Shown here one piece after another: positions 1 to 10,563 of a DNA stretch of 64,000 nucleotides. Under the pieces are notes generated by a model. That model saw only the letters and a program-made list of their open reading frames with translations. It was not told where the DNA came from and made no database searches. Positions within the stretch are counted from its first letter, which is position 1, and every line of letters starts with the position of its first letter. The position numbers were made by a program, and so were the translations under genes. The DNA lies in assembly GCF_000425425.1 (NCBI RefSeq), contig NZ_AUDK01000006.1:119830-183829 (forward strand). Direction: 5' to 3'. The DNA comes from Flavobacterium daejeonense DSM 17708 (GTDB taxonomy: Bacteria; Bacteroidota; Bacteroidia; Flavobacteriales; Flavobacteriaceae).

Positions 1-3000
1 ATCTTCAAATTTGACATCTTTAATAATAGGTTTATTATATACCTGTTCTATCTCCAAAATATTTACAGATGTATTAAACTCGGATAGTTCTTTTGATGTA
101 CTTATATCACATATTACGTGTTTTATATTAGCGTCTTTAATAACATGTTGAATTCTAGCTTTTGGATAATGTATATCAATAGGAACAAACACACAGTTTG
201 ATTTTAAAATGGCTAGTATGGTTATGATCGCATTTTCATCTTTTTTCATAAAAATGCCTACATATTCCTTAGACCCTATATCCCTCTTTAAAAAAGAAGC
301 CAACTGATTAACCCTATCATATAATTGTTGGTAACTTAGGTTTCTATCATTGCAATGCAATGCTAATTTATGAGGGTTCTGTTTAGCTATTTTGCTAATA
401 GCATCTATCACACAAGGATAATTTACTTTTGCTCTTATAGGAGTCTCAAGAGATTGTTTTTCTATATGAAGTGTTTTTATCTTTTCATTTTTTTTCTCGC
501 CAACGCTCTCTATCAGCGTATTGAATTGATTCCAAAACCCTTCTATTTGCCACGCTTCAAATACTTCTGTTTTGTATCGTATTTTTAATTCTAATCGATC
601 TTCAATTTGGAGAAACTCAAATGTTAAATCCAGAAGGGCATTAGCATTGTTAGTCGGTATTTGTGTAATATCTAAATCTGAAACATAATTTTTAAAATCG
701 GGAATATTATTGAAATTTTGAAATAATATCAGCGTATTAAAAAAAGTCTTTCTATCCGAACTATCCTTTTCAATATCTTTAATCATATATTCAATAGGAT
801 AGTCTTGGTTATCAAATGCGTCTAAAACCGTTGTTTTTACTATAGAAAGATACTCACTAAAAGTAAACTCTTTATTTATTTGAGTTCTTACTGGAATTAA
901 TTTTAAAAAATAACCTAACTGATTTTCCAACTCTCCCAAATTACGACCTGAAAAATCGGTTCCAACAATAATATCTTCTTGGTTAGAATATTTATAAAGG
1001 CAAATATTAATCAAGCTCAAAACCACCATAAATAATGTACAGTGTTCTTCTTCTGCTATTTTTTTTAGCGTATTGGTTTGGTTTATATCAAATTCAAAAT
1101 TCATCTCACTCCCTTCAAAAGAAGTTTCTTTGGATACTACATTATTTAACCACTGAGTAGGCTTTGGATAATCTTTTAATTGTTGTTGCCAATATACTTT
1201 GGATTCATGTAGCAACTCTATATGTTGATTGTACCAATAGCTATAATCGAAGAATTGTATATCTAATGAAACCTCTTTAAAGGTATCTTCTTTGATTTCT
1301 TTATAAGTTTTCAGAACTTCTGCAACAAGTACCCCTGAAGACCAACCATCTGCAATGATATGATGAATATTGTATGATAAATAAAATTCTTGATTTCCTT
1401 CTATTTCTATTATTTCAAAGGTGCAAAGCTCGTCTTTAACAAGGTCTATTATTCTATGATGATGTTGCCTTAATAATTCTGAAACATATTCACTATTTGT
1501 CTTTCTTAATTGTACAATTTCAGATAAATTTGAATACTTTTCCTTAACTCTCATTACTGGACTTCCATCCTTTTCATAAAAGTTCGTTCTTAATACTGCA
1601 TATTTCTCATAGAGTCTTCTAATAGCTAACTTTAAAATTGAAATATCCAATTTCCCATTTATTTTATAAGCTCCTGTAAGATTATAAGCTATAGATGCAT
1701 CTTTAAATTGACTATATATCCAAATACTATATTGACCCGGAGTAAGGGGATGGTCATTAGAAAGAGGAGATTTATTTATCTTGACGGTCTCTGTTGTTTG
1801 AAGTTTTGATATGGAATCCAACATATCCCTAAATTCACTATGCTCAAAAATGAATTGCAGACCTATTTCAACCTTATACACCTCACGAACTCTTGAAAAA
1901 ACTTGCAAAGCTTTTAAACTATCTCCTCCTAGCTGAAAAAAATCTGAGTCATTTTCGATGCTTTCAAAATCACATCTTAATACTTCACCCCATATTTTTA
2001 CTAATTTGAGTGCTTCTTTTGTTTTTTGAACACTTTCAATATTGACTCTCTTCTTTGGCAATTGTATAGGAATTGGAAGCTTTACACGGTCTACTTTTCC
2101 TGTTGTTGTTAATGGGAATTTCTCTAATTGCTTATAGTATTTCGGTAACATATAAGATGGTAAAAAACTGGAAAGTTGTTTTTTAAGAAATGATTCCTCA
2201 AATACAATATCTGAATCTGAAATATAATAGGCGCATAATTCGTAGTCTTCTTGGTGAAGCTCTTTTAATACAACTACGGCACTTTTTATTCCATCAATTT
2301 TTAACAATTGTGATTCTATTTCTCCTAATTCTATTCTTTGACCTCTTAACTTTACTTGAAAATCTTTCCGCCCTAAGTGTATTAGCTCTCCGTCAGGAAG
2401 TCTTTTACCCAAATCTCCTGTCAAATAAAACTGTTCACCATCAATTGTGATAAACTTTTGCTTTGTTAATTCTGGAAGTTTCCAATATCCCTTAGATAGA
2501 TACCTACTCTTTAATGCTATTTCGCCTTCTACTAATACATCCACAGGAGTCTGATCATTATCTAGAATTATGACTTCAATATCTAAACCATTATGACCTA
2601 AAGAGACATAAGGGGATGTAATCTCTGTTTTTTTATCAATAAAGTTTTGACTACAAATATTAAATTCTGTACACCCCAAACCATTTACGAGGATACTGTT
2701 TTTATTGAATATTTTTTGATAGGATATGACATCATCTCTTAACAAAGGTTCTCCTGCTAAATATATCAGTCGAACATTTTTTAAGTATTTTTTCTTATCT
2801 TCAACAACAGTTACTTCTTCTATCATACTACGAAAAACCGTTGGAACTGAATGGTATATTGTAACCTTTGATTTTGAAATCGTTTCCAACATCCCTGAAA
2901 TTCCTTCACTTTTAATATCAATAATTTTAATTGAAGCACCACTTAGTAACGCTCCGAATGTATCCATCATGGAGGCACTAAAATTAAAAGTAGGAATCAA

Positions 3001-6000
3001 CGAAATGCAATCTTCAGGACAGATTTTCAAACTATTAATAAAACTATAGGCAATATGCATAATATATTGCTGAGTTTGAATAACACCTTTAGGAAGTCCT
3101 GTAGAACCAGATGTATATAATATATAAGCCCTTGTTTCAGAATTGGTAATTATTAGCTCATTACTTTCAATAACATCTTGTGTTTTTAACTGGTCAATAA
3201 TAACAATATCGACAGAAATATTTAAAGTTGTTACTAATTTCCGTACCTGATTATAGTTAGAAGAGTCTGTAAGAACTCTTTGGATTTCTGCATCCTTGAT
3301 AATATATTCTTTTCTATCATCCGGAAGTGTCAAATCAACTGGTACATAGGCATTACCTGTTTTTAGAATGGCCAACATTCCTACTATCATGTGCTCATGA
3401 TGCCCAAAACACAAGCCTATATTTTCAGCTTTCCCATTTTCTATATAGGTTGCTATATTGTTGGCATGGATATATACCTCTTCATAAGAGTATTCTCTTT
3501 CAATACCTTTAATAGCGATGCTTTTAGAATTTGATTGTGCCACCTGCTTAAACTTTTGCCAAACAGACAACTCTCTTTCTTTTTCAGAAAAGAGCTCATG
3601 ATTTCTTATTACTGGAATCCGTTTATTTACAATAGACTCATATTTTTTTTCTCGAATTAAACTATCTGGAACATGTACAATATCAGAGAGGATATATTTA
3701 TAAAAGAAAACTATATTTTGAATGGCCTCTTGAGAAAAATCAGCACTCTTGTAATCCAAACGAAACTCTATTTTTGTGTCTGTAGGTTGAGCATATAAAT
3801 TTAAATCAAAATTCAAATCTACTCCAGGATTAATACCATAAACTGCTTCTAAAGATTCAACAACCAAATTATTCTCTTGATTATTCATAAAGTTAAAAAA
3901 AACGGTGCTTAACCCCAGCCTGTTTTCATCAATCCCTACTTCCAAATCTTCTAATATTTTTTGAAAAGGGTAACTGGCATATTGTAAAGATGCCCTTGTT
4001 TGATTATATACTTTTTTTACAAACATTGAAAGGTTTTCATCTTTCTTGATACTTGTTTTTAGCATAACACTATTAATAAATAAACCAATAGCCTCTTCGT
4101 ATTTTTTCTTTTCCCTTAAAGACACAGGAGTACCAATAGTAATTATATCATTACCCGAAAGACGGTTTAGTAGTACATAATAGCCTGAAAGCAAAAAAGA
4201 AAACAAATTTATTCTTTCTCTTTTTACATAATCTTTAATTGCTAATAACTCCATTTTTTCTATTGAAAATAAAATGCTCGCTGCAGTTTTATCAATACTA
4301 TTGCTTGTCTTTTTTGGTAATTCCAAAGGTACTTGAGCTGAGCCTAACTGTTGTTTCCAAAATTGTTTCTGCTTTTTTAGTAAGTCCTTATCAAAAATGA
4401 ATTCTTCTTGACAAAAATCCTTAAAATTATTTTGAGGTGATGAGACTATTAAAGACTGTTGATCTTTACTCAAAGCATCATATAGTTTATGAAACTCATT
4501 TAACAATAAACTAACTGATTTTCCATCTACCAAGATATGGTGTATTACAAATACAACTGTAAACTCCTTAGAATTTACACATAAACACGTTATTCTTAGC
4601 AAAGGCCCTTTTTCTAACGAAAAAGGAGTTCTTGAAAAATCTTTAATATATTGATCTTTTGACGTTTCATCAACCAATTCGCAAACATCAATATTGACTT
4701 TATAGTCCTTTTGAATCTTTTGGTAAAGCGTCTCCTTTTCAAATTCAAATATGGTCTTTAGCACATCATATTTGTCTATTAAATATTGAAATGCTTCTTG
4801 TACTTTTTCAGAATCTAACGAACCTTTCAGTTTTTTTTTAACGGTAATATGATATCCAGAATTTAAAAGATCTCTCTGCTGATTTATCCAAATACTTTGT
4901 TGTAAATAAGACGCTCTTACTTTTTCTTGATTATTTTCTTCTTCATCTGTTATGTTTACCTCATAATTATCAATAAGTAATGCTAATTCATCTATTGTAG
5001 AATGACTATAAATTTGCTCTAATGGAATTTCCTTACCGAATTCATCTTCTATAAAAAACACCAATCTTGTTAAAGAAATGGAATCTAATCCAAACTCTAA
5101 AAGATTCTGATTCTTTTTGATTTGTTGCTCAAGGTTCAGTTCAACCTGAAAAAAATCCTGTATTTTTTTCTTTGTATTTGATATATCTACAATTGGCTCT
5201 TGCTTAATTGGTCTTTTATTCTTTTTTAAATCTAAAAAAGAGCCTATCTTTCTAAGATTATTTTTTAAATATGCTTCTTTATTACCTCTTCTTTGAATTT
5301 TACCACTAGATGTCTTTAAAAGAGCACCTCTTCTTATCAATACAATATCATACACCGACAGTTTATATACATCAAATATTTCTGAGTGTACACTTTGAAT
5401 TACACCACTTACATTTATCTCTTTAGACAAAACACATTCAGCAACAACAACAATGCTTTCCTTATTATTTATAAGTACACTGAATACTGCAACTGAACCA
5501 AATATTATGTTTTCATGAGATTTAGAAGCGACTTCTTCTATATCTTGAGGGTAATAATTTTTACCATGGATAATCAATATATCCTTTAAACGTCCAGCTA
5601 TATACAATTGATTCTTGTGTAAAAGACCTAAATCTCCTGTTTTAAAGAATAAACCTTGAGCGCCTTCAATTTTGTTTTGAAAATGTTTTTTTGTTTCTTC
5701 TGAATTTTGCCAATAGCCTTTTGAGATACTTTTTCCTTGCAAACAAATTTCGCCTACATAACCTTCGTTTACTTCTCTTCCATTTTCACCAATAATCTTA
5801 ATATCAAATCCATTGACTACTTCTCCACAAGAAACCAATTCTCTCTTTTCTAAACTAGCTCCTTTTTCTTCAATATTAAATTGTAATTGATATTCAGTAA
5901 ATTTTTTGGTCACAATTGGTTTGTTTGCACCTTTACTTGAAACCAATAAAGTTGTTTCTGCCATACCATAACAAGGGACGAAACTACTTTTATTAAAACC

Positions 6001-6942
6001 GCTAATTTTAAATCTTTCCGCGAAATCATTAATGGTATCTAACAAGATGGGTTCCGCTCCGTTAAAAGCTGTTATCCAACTCCTTAAATCAAGTTCTTTT
6101 AAAACAGACTCATCAACATTTTTTACGCATAAATCGTAAGCAAAGTTTGGTCCCCCACTCACAGTCGCTTTATATTTTGAAATGGCTTGTAGCCATAATT
6201 CAGGTGTTCTTAGAAATTGAACAGGAGGGAATAATATTGCTCTAAATCCACTATATACTGATTGCAATATATTACCAACCAAACCCATGTCATGATAAAA
6301 AGGCAACCAACCAACTAGTATTGATACTTCATGAAGTTGAAATGACTGTTTTATTTGTTGCTGGTTGTCCATCAAATTTTTATGAGAAACAATAACCCCC
6401 TTAGGTGCTCCAGTAGAACCTGATGTGTATTGTAAAAACGCAACCTCGGTTGGGATTTCCATTTGAGGTCGTGTACTATTTTTATTTGTATCGATTTTAT
6501 CCAAATAGATTATTGAGCAATCTATAGTATCAACTTTTGATAAGACTTTTTCGTAACCTATACCTGACACTGTTAAAATTGCTACTGGAGATGCATCCTC
6601 CAAAACCCCTTTCATTCTATCTGCACTCCGATTCATTTTAGGAGGATAAGACGGCACCGCTATCATCCCTGCATACAAACACCCAAAAAAAGCTTTTATA
6701 AAATCTACCCCAGGCGGAAAAAACAAAACAATACGATCCCCACTTTTAAAATCAGTTAAAAGCCTATTTGCAATACTACATGCGCTATTATGTAACTCTT
6801 TATAAGTTAAATTCAGTTCATCTTCCAATCCATTTTCTAAAAACGTATAGGCTATTTTCTCAGGAGAAACTAAAGCTCTGTATTCTAAAACTTCTGAAAT
6901 AGAAGTAAATTTCTCAATATATTTAGAATTTATTTCAAGCAT
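1..6942 (-). CDS. Non-ribosomal peptide synthetase with N-terminal fatty acyl-AMP ligase (partial, runs off left edge)
   Basis: The frame is open for 2314 codons from the ATG at 6940-6942 to the window edge. Domains in order: a fatty acyl-AMP ligase (TSGSTGAPKG near residue 170, WLPFYHDMG near 212, YGMAETT near 324); a carrier domain (FGLDSISL, Ser near 620); a condensation domain (HHILVDG near 800); an adenylation domain (YTSGSTGLPKG near 1280); a second carrier (LGGDSLKAL near 1670); a second condensation domain (HHIIADG near 1858); and the start of another adenylation domain from about 2190, cut before its core motif. This order implies that a fatty acid is activated, loaded on the first carrier and condensed with amino acids to give a lipopeptide. 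The internal adenylation domain is unusual, with LGCTEF where YGPTE is normal. The start directly abuts the upstream stop codon. The product cannot be predicted from the sequence. Confidence 0.93.
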   Translation of the reverse strand, partial: MLEINSKYIEKFTSISEVLEYRALVSPEKIAYTFLENGLEDELNLTYKELHNSACSIANRLLTDFKSGDRIVLFFPPGVDFIKAFFGCLYAGMIAVPSYPPKMNRSADRMKGVLEDASPVAILTVSGIGYEKVLSKVDTIDCSIIYLDKIDTNKNSTRPQMEIPTEVAFLQYTSGSTGAPKGVIVSHKNLMDNQQQIKQSFQLHEVSILVGWLPFYHDMGLVGNILQSVYSGFRAILFPPVQFLRTPELWLQAISKYKATVSGGPNFAYDLCVKNVDESVLKELDLRSWITAFNGAEPILLDTINDFAERFKISGFNKSSFVPCYGMAETTLLVSSKGANKPIVTKKFTEYQLQFNIEEKGASLEKRELVSCGEVVNGFDIKIIGENGREVNEGYVGEICLQGKSISKGYWQNSEETKKHFQNKIEGAQGLFFKTGDLGLLHKNQLYIAGRLKDILIIHGKNYYPQDIEEVASKSHENIIFGSVAVFSVLINNKESIVVVAECVLSKEINVSGVIQSVHSEIFDVYKLSVYDIVLIRRGALLKTSSGKIQRRGNKEAYLKNNLRKIGSFLDLKKNKRPIKQEPIVDISNTKKKIQDFFQVELNLEQQIKKNQNLLEFGLDSISLTRLVFFIEDEFGKEIPLEQIYSHSTIDELALLIDNYEVNITDEEENNQEKVRASYLQQSIWINQQRDLLNSGYHITVKKKLKGSLDSEKVQEAFQYLIDKYDVLKTIFEFEKETLYQKIQKDYKVNIDVCELVDETSKDQYIKDFSRTPFSLEKGPLLRITCLCVNSKEFTVVFVIHHILVDGKSVSLLLNEFHKLYDALSKDQQSLIVSSPQNNFKDFCQEEFIFDKDLLKKQKQFWKQQLGSAQVPLELPKKTSNSIDKTAASILFSIEKMELLAIKDYVKRERINLFSFLLSGYYVLLNRLSGNDIITIGTPVSLREKKKYEEAIGLFINSVMLKTSIKKDENLSMFVKKVYNQTRASLQYASYPFQKILEDLEVGIDENRLGLSTVFFNFMNNQENNLVVESLEAVYGINPGVDLNFDLNLYAQPTDTKIEFRLDYKSADFSQEAIQNIVFFYKYILSDIVHVPDSLIREKKYESIVNKRIPVIRNHELFSEKERELSVWQKFKQVAQSNSKSIAIKGIEREYSYEEVYIHANNIATYIENGKAENIGLCFGHHEHMIVGMLAILKTGNAYVPVDLTLPDDRKEYIIKDAEIQRVLTDSSNYNQVRKLVTTLNISVDIVIIDQLKTQDVIESNELIITNSETRAYILYTSGSTGLPKGVIQTQQYIMHIAYSFINSLKICPEDCISLIPTFNFSASMMDTFGALLSGASIKIIDIKSEGISGMLETISKSKVTIYHSVPTVFRSMIEEVTVVEDKKKYLKNVRLIYLAGEPLLRDDVISYQKIFNKNSILVNGLGCTEFNICSQNFIDKKTEITSPYVSLGHNGLDIEVIILDNDQTPVDVLVEGEIALKSRYLSKGYWKLPELTKQKFITIDGEQFYLTGDLGKRLPDGELIHLGRKDFQVKLRGQRIELGEIESQLLKIDGIKSAVVVLKELHQEDYELCAYYISDSDIVFEESFLKKQLSSFLPSYMLPKYYKQLEKFPLTTTGKVDRVKLPIPIQLPKKRVNIESVQKTKEALKLVKIWGEVLRCDFESIENDSDFFQLGGDSLKALQVFSRVREVYKVEIGLQFIFEHSEFRDMLDSISKLQTTETVKINKSPLSNDHPLTPGQYSIWIYSQFKDASIAYNLTGAYKINGKLDISILKLAIRRLYEKYAVLRTNFYEKDGSPVMRVKEKYSNLSEIVQLRKTNSEYVSELLRQHHHRIIDLVKDELCTFEIIEIEGNQEFYLSYNIHHIIADGWSSGVLVAEVLKTYKEIKEDTFKEVSLDIQFFDYSYWYNQHIELLHESKVYWQQQLKDYPKPTQWLNNVVSKETSFEGSEMNFEFDINQTNTLKKIAEEEHCTLFMVVLSLINICLYKYSNQEDIIVGTDFSGRNLGELENQLGYFLKLIPVRTQINKEFTFSEYLSIVKTTVLDAFDNQDYPIEYMIKDIEKDSSDRKTFFNTLILFQNFNNIPDFKNYVSDLDITQIPTNNANALLDLTFEFLQIEDRLELKIRYKTEVFEAWQIEGFWNQFNTLIESVGEKKNEKIKTLHIEKQSLETPIRAKVNYPCVIDAISKIAKQNPHKLALHCNDRNLSYQQLYDRVNQLASFLKRDIGSKEYVGIFMKKDENAIITILAILKSNCVFVPIDIHYPKARIQHVIKDANIKHVICDISTSKELSEFNTSVNILEIEQVYNKPIIKDVKFED

Positions 6943-7821
6943 TTATTTTGATAAAAGTTTTAAAGCGTTATTGTAAAAAATATTTTCTAACAACCTAGGG
7001 TTATCTATTTTAGATTCTTCATATAATGATTTAATAGAATCCACTAAGTAACTCAATGGTTTCATCATATTATTAATAGGCCAATCTGATCCAAATAGAA
7101 TTTTATCATTATAAGTTTCTTCAAAAATCAACTTTAAATCTTCTTTATTTGCTGTTTTAAACCCTGCTATATCTGCATATACATTGTTCTTCTGAATCAA
7201 CTCTTTAACAATAGGATCATTCAATTTATATCCAGCATGAGCCAGTACAAAATTAGCTTTAGGATAAAGATCAACAATCTCTAAAAAGTCTTTAGGCTCT
7301 GCATATTCATTTTTAAGTCCTTTGATTGAGAATCCTGTATGAGACAAAATGGTTAGTTCCTTATCATTAGCATATTGATAGCATTTTTTCATTAGTGGAT
7401 CATTCACTTTAAAGTTAAAAGGAGGGTATAACTTAATCCCATGAAAATTATATTCTTCAATACCTTTTTGCAACAATTCAAAACCTCCTCTTCGCAAGGG
7501 GTGGTAACCTCCAAACACAAAAAACCGATTTGGATATTTTTTTAAGACGTTTCTATGTCGTACGTACTTTTCTTCAATCGTTTCTTTAGAGGCTCCTATA
7601 TAGTCATTGTCATCAACTATTAACAAGACAGCCTTCTGAATTTCAGAGTCATCCATTTGTTTGATAAGCTTTTCACCAAAGTCATCCCTTAAAAACAATT
7701 TTAACAACGATAACTGCTTGGAATCCTGTGAATCTGTCTTGCCTAAATTGAAAAGACTTGCTAAGAATGTATCTGGATATATTTTATGATATGCCAAGTG
7801 TGTATGGAAATCTATAATCAT
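6943..7821 (-). CDS. Amidohydrolase-family (TIM-barrel) metal-dependent hydrolase
   Basis: A 292-residue protein of the amidohydrolase-2 type. It has an N-terminal metal-binding DFHTH motif (residues 4-8), a mid-protein SHTGFS segment, an AHAGY motif and a C-terminal FGSDWP motif carrying the expected metal-ligand Asp. Family members hydrolyse or decarboxylate small carboxylated substrates in the cytoplasm. It overlaps the upstream ligase gene by 4 nt, and its stop abuts the NRPS start, so it is almost certainly co-translated with them. That places it as a tailoring or precursor-supply enzyme of the lipopeptide pathway. The substrate is unknown. Confidence 0.82.
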   Translation of the reverse strand: MIIDFHTHLAYHKIYPDTFLASLFNLGKTDSQDSKQLSLLKLFLRDDFGEKLIKQMDDSEIQKAVLLIVDDNDYIGASKETIEEKYVRHRNVLKKYPNRFFVFGGYHPLRRGGFELLQKGIEEYNFHGIKLYPPFNFKVNDPLMKKCYQYANDKELTILSHTGFSIKGLKNEYAEPKDFLEIVDLYPKANFVLAHAGYKLNDPIVKELIQKNNVYADIAGFKTANKEDLKLIFEETYNDKILFGSDWPINNMMKPLSYLVDSIKSLYEESKIDNPRLLENIFYNNALKLLSK

Positions 7822-9464
7822 ACTTTAATTAGCGGTTCTTCTAGTTTTATATATTTCTCTATAACGGTTTTCCGCTTTAACTTTAAGGTAGCTGTCAATA
7901 AACCATTTTCAACGGAAGGCTCTTCTTTGATAATCCTAAAGTTTTTGATTTGTTCGTAGGAAGCCAAACTTTTATTTAAATATGAAATTTGAGATTGGGC
8001 TTGAGTCTTTGTAAGTGCTTTTGAAAAAATTAGACAAGCTATAGATTCCTTATTTGAAGAATATACAAGAACTCGAGCATTATCTAGCAAAGCAGATAAT
8101 TTATTTTGAATTGCATCAGGGTGAATCTTTTTGCCTCTTTCTAAAACAATGACATCATCCAACCTCCCTGTTATATAAAGAAAACCTTGTTTATCAAGAT
8201 AACCAGTATCTCCAGTATGAATATAATCTTCCTTTATATTCAAAACCTCTTTATTTATAGTATCGTAATCTTCGTTATACTTAATAAGAACTTCATTCTC
8301 ATCTCCAATTTTAACAGCTAAGTTTTTTTGTGGTTTTCCGACACTTCCTAGTCTATAATGTCTAGGGGAATTCATAATAATAGTTGATAATTCACTTTGG
8401 CTGTAAGCTTCATATAAGCGTACTCCAACTTTCTCAAAAGTTTCCAAGGTCTTCCGTTTTGTAGGAGCACTTCCTGTAATAAACAAGTCAGCTCGTCCTC
8501 CATAAATTTTTTTCACCTTTTGAAATAGCTGTTTTGTAAAAAACTGCTTAATTGGATTTCCATCTTTTAATTGATTAAAATTGTATTCATTAAAAATCAT
8601 GAATAATTTTTGTTGCTTTTTATCATAACGTTTTATTCGTGCCTCAATTAAAGATGCCATGGCATCGTATATAGGAGGAATGGAAACCATTATATTGGGT
8701 TTTTCCATCATAATATGTTTGATACAATTTTTTGGTTCGGAAAGGACAATGTCTATTTTATTATTAATGGCTATTTGAATGAACCAACGCTGCATAGGGT
8801 GTGAAAGAGGAAGAAAGATAATCAATTTATTGTTTTTTGTTTTCTTTATTATATACCAAATAGACCCTCTGTAACTCCAATAAATTTTACACTTTTCTAA
8901 TAAGGATTTCTTATCTTCTTTTATTTCATGAAATGTCCTCTTAATATATTTAATATGTTGAGAAGTTCCAGATGAAAACACAATACTATAATCTTCTTGA
9001 ATCAAATTATCTTCTGAAATAATTTGATCATGATAATCTATCAATTCAACATCATTATGTATAGATTCTGTGCAATTGAAATAATAAATTTGAGTAGTTT
9101 CAATAGTTCCATAAACCTCTTTTAAGCTAAAATCGAGTAGTAATATGTCTATTTTTAAATCCTTTATGATTTTATCGATGACTTCCACTCCTAAAGATTC
9201 AGGAAGTCCCGCTGACTTATAACCACCTTTAATACAAGCATGATCAAAAACTACCCACTTATATGATGTTGCCCCTAATATACCAATCCTATTAATTTTG
9301 CCATTAGAGTTTTCTATTGATTTTAATATCTTAATATGTTTATCAATATCAACTGAAAAAGAAGCAAATGTTTTTTCTATTCTTTCTTTACCTTCAAAAT
9401 AAACAATTGAATTTAAACTGTTCTTTTTAAGTTCTTTATATTTTTTATAAATAAAGTCTCTCAC
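7818..9464 (-). CDS. AMP-dependent acyl-CoA/acyl-ACP ligase
   Basis: A 548-residue member of the ANL adenylating superfamily. Visible motifs are the P-loop-like FSSGTSQHIKYIKR (degenerate compared with the usual TSGTTGxPK), FITGSAPT, YEAYSQSELS in place of the YGxTE motif, the HTGDTGYLD hinge region and the GRLDDVIVLERGKKIHP C-terminal hinge. It probably activates a fatty or aryl acid and loads it on the adjacent carrier protein, since its start abuts the stop of the acyl carrier protein gene. The downstream NRPS already has its own fatty acyl-AMP ligase, so this enzyme may supply a second acyl group. The weak A3 motif leaves catalytic competence open. Confidence 0.8.
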   Translation of the reverse strand: MRDFIYKKYKELKKNSLNSIVYFEGKERIEKTFASFSVDIDKHIKILKSIENSNGKINRIGILGATSYKWVVFDHACIKGGYKSAGLPESLGVEVIDKIIKDLKIDILLLDFSLKEVYGTIETTQIYYFNCTESIHNDVELIDYHDQIISEDNLIQEDYSIVFSSGTSQHIKYIKRTFHEIKEDKKSLLEKCKIYWSYRGSIWYIIKKTKNNKLIIFLPLSHPMQRWFIQIAINNKIDIVLSEPKNCIKHIMMEKPNIMVSIPPIYDAMASLIEARIKRYDKKQQKLFMIFNEYNFNQLKDGNPIKQFFTKQLFQKVKKIYGGRADLFITGSAPTKRKTLETFEKVGVRLYEAYSQSELSTIIMNSPRHYRLGSVGKPQKNLAVKIGDENEVLIKYNEDYDTINKEVLNIKEDYIHTGDTGYLDKQGFLYITGRLDDVIVLERGKKIHPDAIQNKLSALLDNARVLVYSSNKESIACLIFSKALTKTQAQSQISYLNKSLASYEQIKNFRIIKEEPSVENGLLTATLKLKRKTVIEKYIKLEEPLIKV

Positions 9465-9779
9465 TTAAACTTTGTTATTTTTTAATTTATCTATAATATT
9501 AATAACATCTTGAACCCTTTGTATTGTTGAAAGATCTATTTTCTCAACAATGTCTTCCAAATCCATTTCTAATATATCTTCAAAAGCTAATAAAATATTC
9601 AAAAACTTTATAGAATCCAATCCCAAATTTTCTAATTCAGCTTCCGGATATATATCCCCTTTATCAATATCTCCAACGACATCCGAAATTAGTTCTTTTA
9701 CTGTATCTAAAGTAGAAACTTCAAAAACAGATTTTTCTTTAGTTTTTTTTTTCTCTTTTCTGTTAAAAAGATTAAACAT
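9465..9779 (-). CDS. Acyl carrier protein
   Basis: A 104-residue protein with a lysine-rich N-terminal tail (about 20 residues) followed by a phosphopantetheine-attachment domain. The motif LGLDSIKFLN contains the modifiable serine near residue 55. A discrete carrier next to a discrete ligase suggests it holds an acyl intermediate in the lipopeptide pathway. Its start overlaps the end of the upstream hydrolase gene by 8 nt, and its stop abuts the ligase start, so the genes form one translation-coupled operon. Confidence 0.85.
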   Translation of the reverse strand: MFNLFNRKEKKKTKEKSVFEVSTLDTVKELISDVVGDIDKGDIYPEAELENLGLDSIKFLNILLAFEDILEMDLEDIVEKIDLSTIQRVQDVINIIDKLKNNKV

Positions 9780-10563
9780 ACTTCATAATTTCAATTGTTA
9801 ATGATTCTGTTTTTGCCATTTCCATCGTGTTCCAAAATGATGTTGTCTTCTCTTTTATTAATTTAGTTTTGTTCCCAGATGAATTCAAATCCTCTTGTAA
9901 GTTCAATATTTTTTTATAATTCAATGTATCCAATGAAAAAAGTAAGATATTTTCATCACTGAGGACATATTGAAATACATCCAAATTCCTTAACTCCTCA
10001 GTTAAAGTAGTGCTTATTAAATACCCTTGATGATCTTCAAATTCTTCCCCATTAATAATTATCTTCTCCCCTACATTCTCCATCTTATTTAACATAAAGA
10101 AAGCCTTTCTACGTAGACGAAGCTCCATAAGGTAGCGTTTACCTGAAATGATTGGATCTATTAAAAAAACAGTTTCCAACTCTTTGTATTCTGATGCTAA
10201 CTTCAATGCTAAACTAGCTCCAAATCGTATTCCCAAAATTGAAATATTAGTAATTCCAATTTCAATATGAATAAAATTCAAAATTGCTTTACAACTTTCT
10301 AAACAGGAATTAATGGTAAATTCTTCAAAATCTCCATAACTATCTCCTGTTCCGTAATAATCAAACCTAATTACGGTATAACCTTTATTAGTTAAAGCAC
10401 GAGCCGTATCCGCTTGGAATTTTTGAGACCTCTTTTTTTCATCAAATAAAGGATTTACAAAAAGAAATGCTTTATCATTCGACTTTATAGGATAGTGAAT
10501 ATGTAAACAGAGATTTACTTTATCTTCAGAAATCTCAAAAATTTTATAAATTATTTTTTCCAT
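9772..10563 (-). CDS. Alpha/beta hydrolase-fold protein lacking the nucleophile serine
   Basis: A 263-residue alpha/beta hydrolase-like protein. The N-terminal FVNPLFDEKK segment and VIRFDYYGTGDS (an oxyanion/G-x-GxS-type region, about residues 65-76) fit the fold. The nucleophile elbow reads GIRFGAS where GxSxG is expected, so arginine replaces the catalytic serine. From memory, proteins with a GxRxGA elbow occur among the hydrolases that accompany exosortase A loci, together with a ligase and a carrier protein as here. The role may be acyl handling or non-catalytic. It overlaps both neighbours (13 nt and 8 nt). Confidence 0.72.
   Translation of the reverse strand: MEKIIYKIFEISEDKVNLCLHIHYPIKSNDKAFLFVNPLFDEKKRSQKFQADTARALTNKGYTVIRFDYYGTGDSYGDFEEFTINSCLESCKAILNFIHIEIGITNISILGIRFGASLALKLASEYKELETVFLIDPIISGKRYLMELRLRRKAFFMLNKMENVGEKIIINGEEFEDHQGYLISTTLTEELRNLDVFQYVLSDENILLFSLDTLNYKKILNLQEDLNSSGNKTKLIKEKTTSFWNTMEMAKTESLTIEIMKYV

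Noticed and set aside
2726..3049. Plus-strand open frame of 107 codons inside the NRPS region
   Set aside because: It lies antisense to a clear adenylation domain with continuous motifs on the minus strand, so it is a shadow frame.
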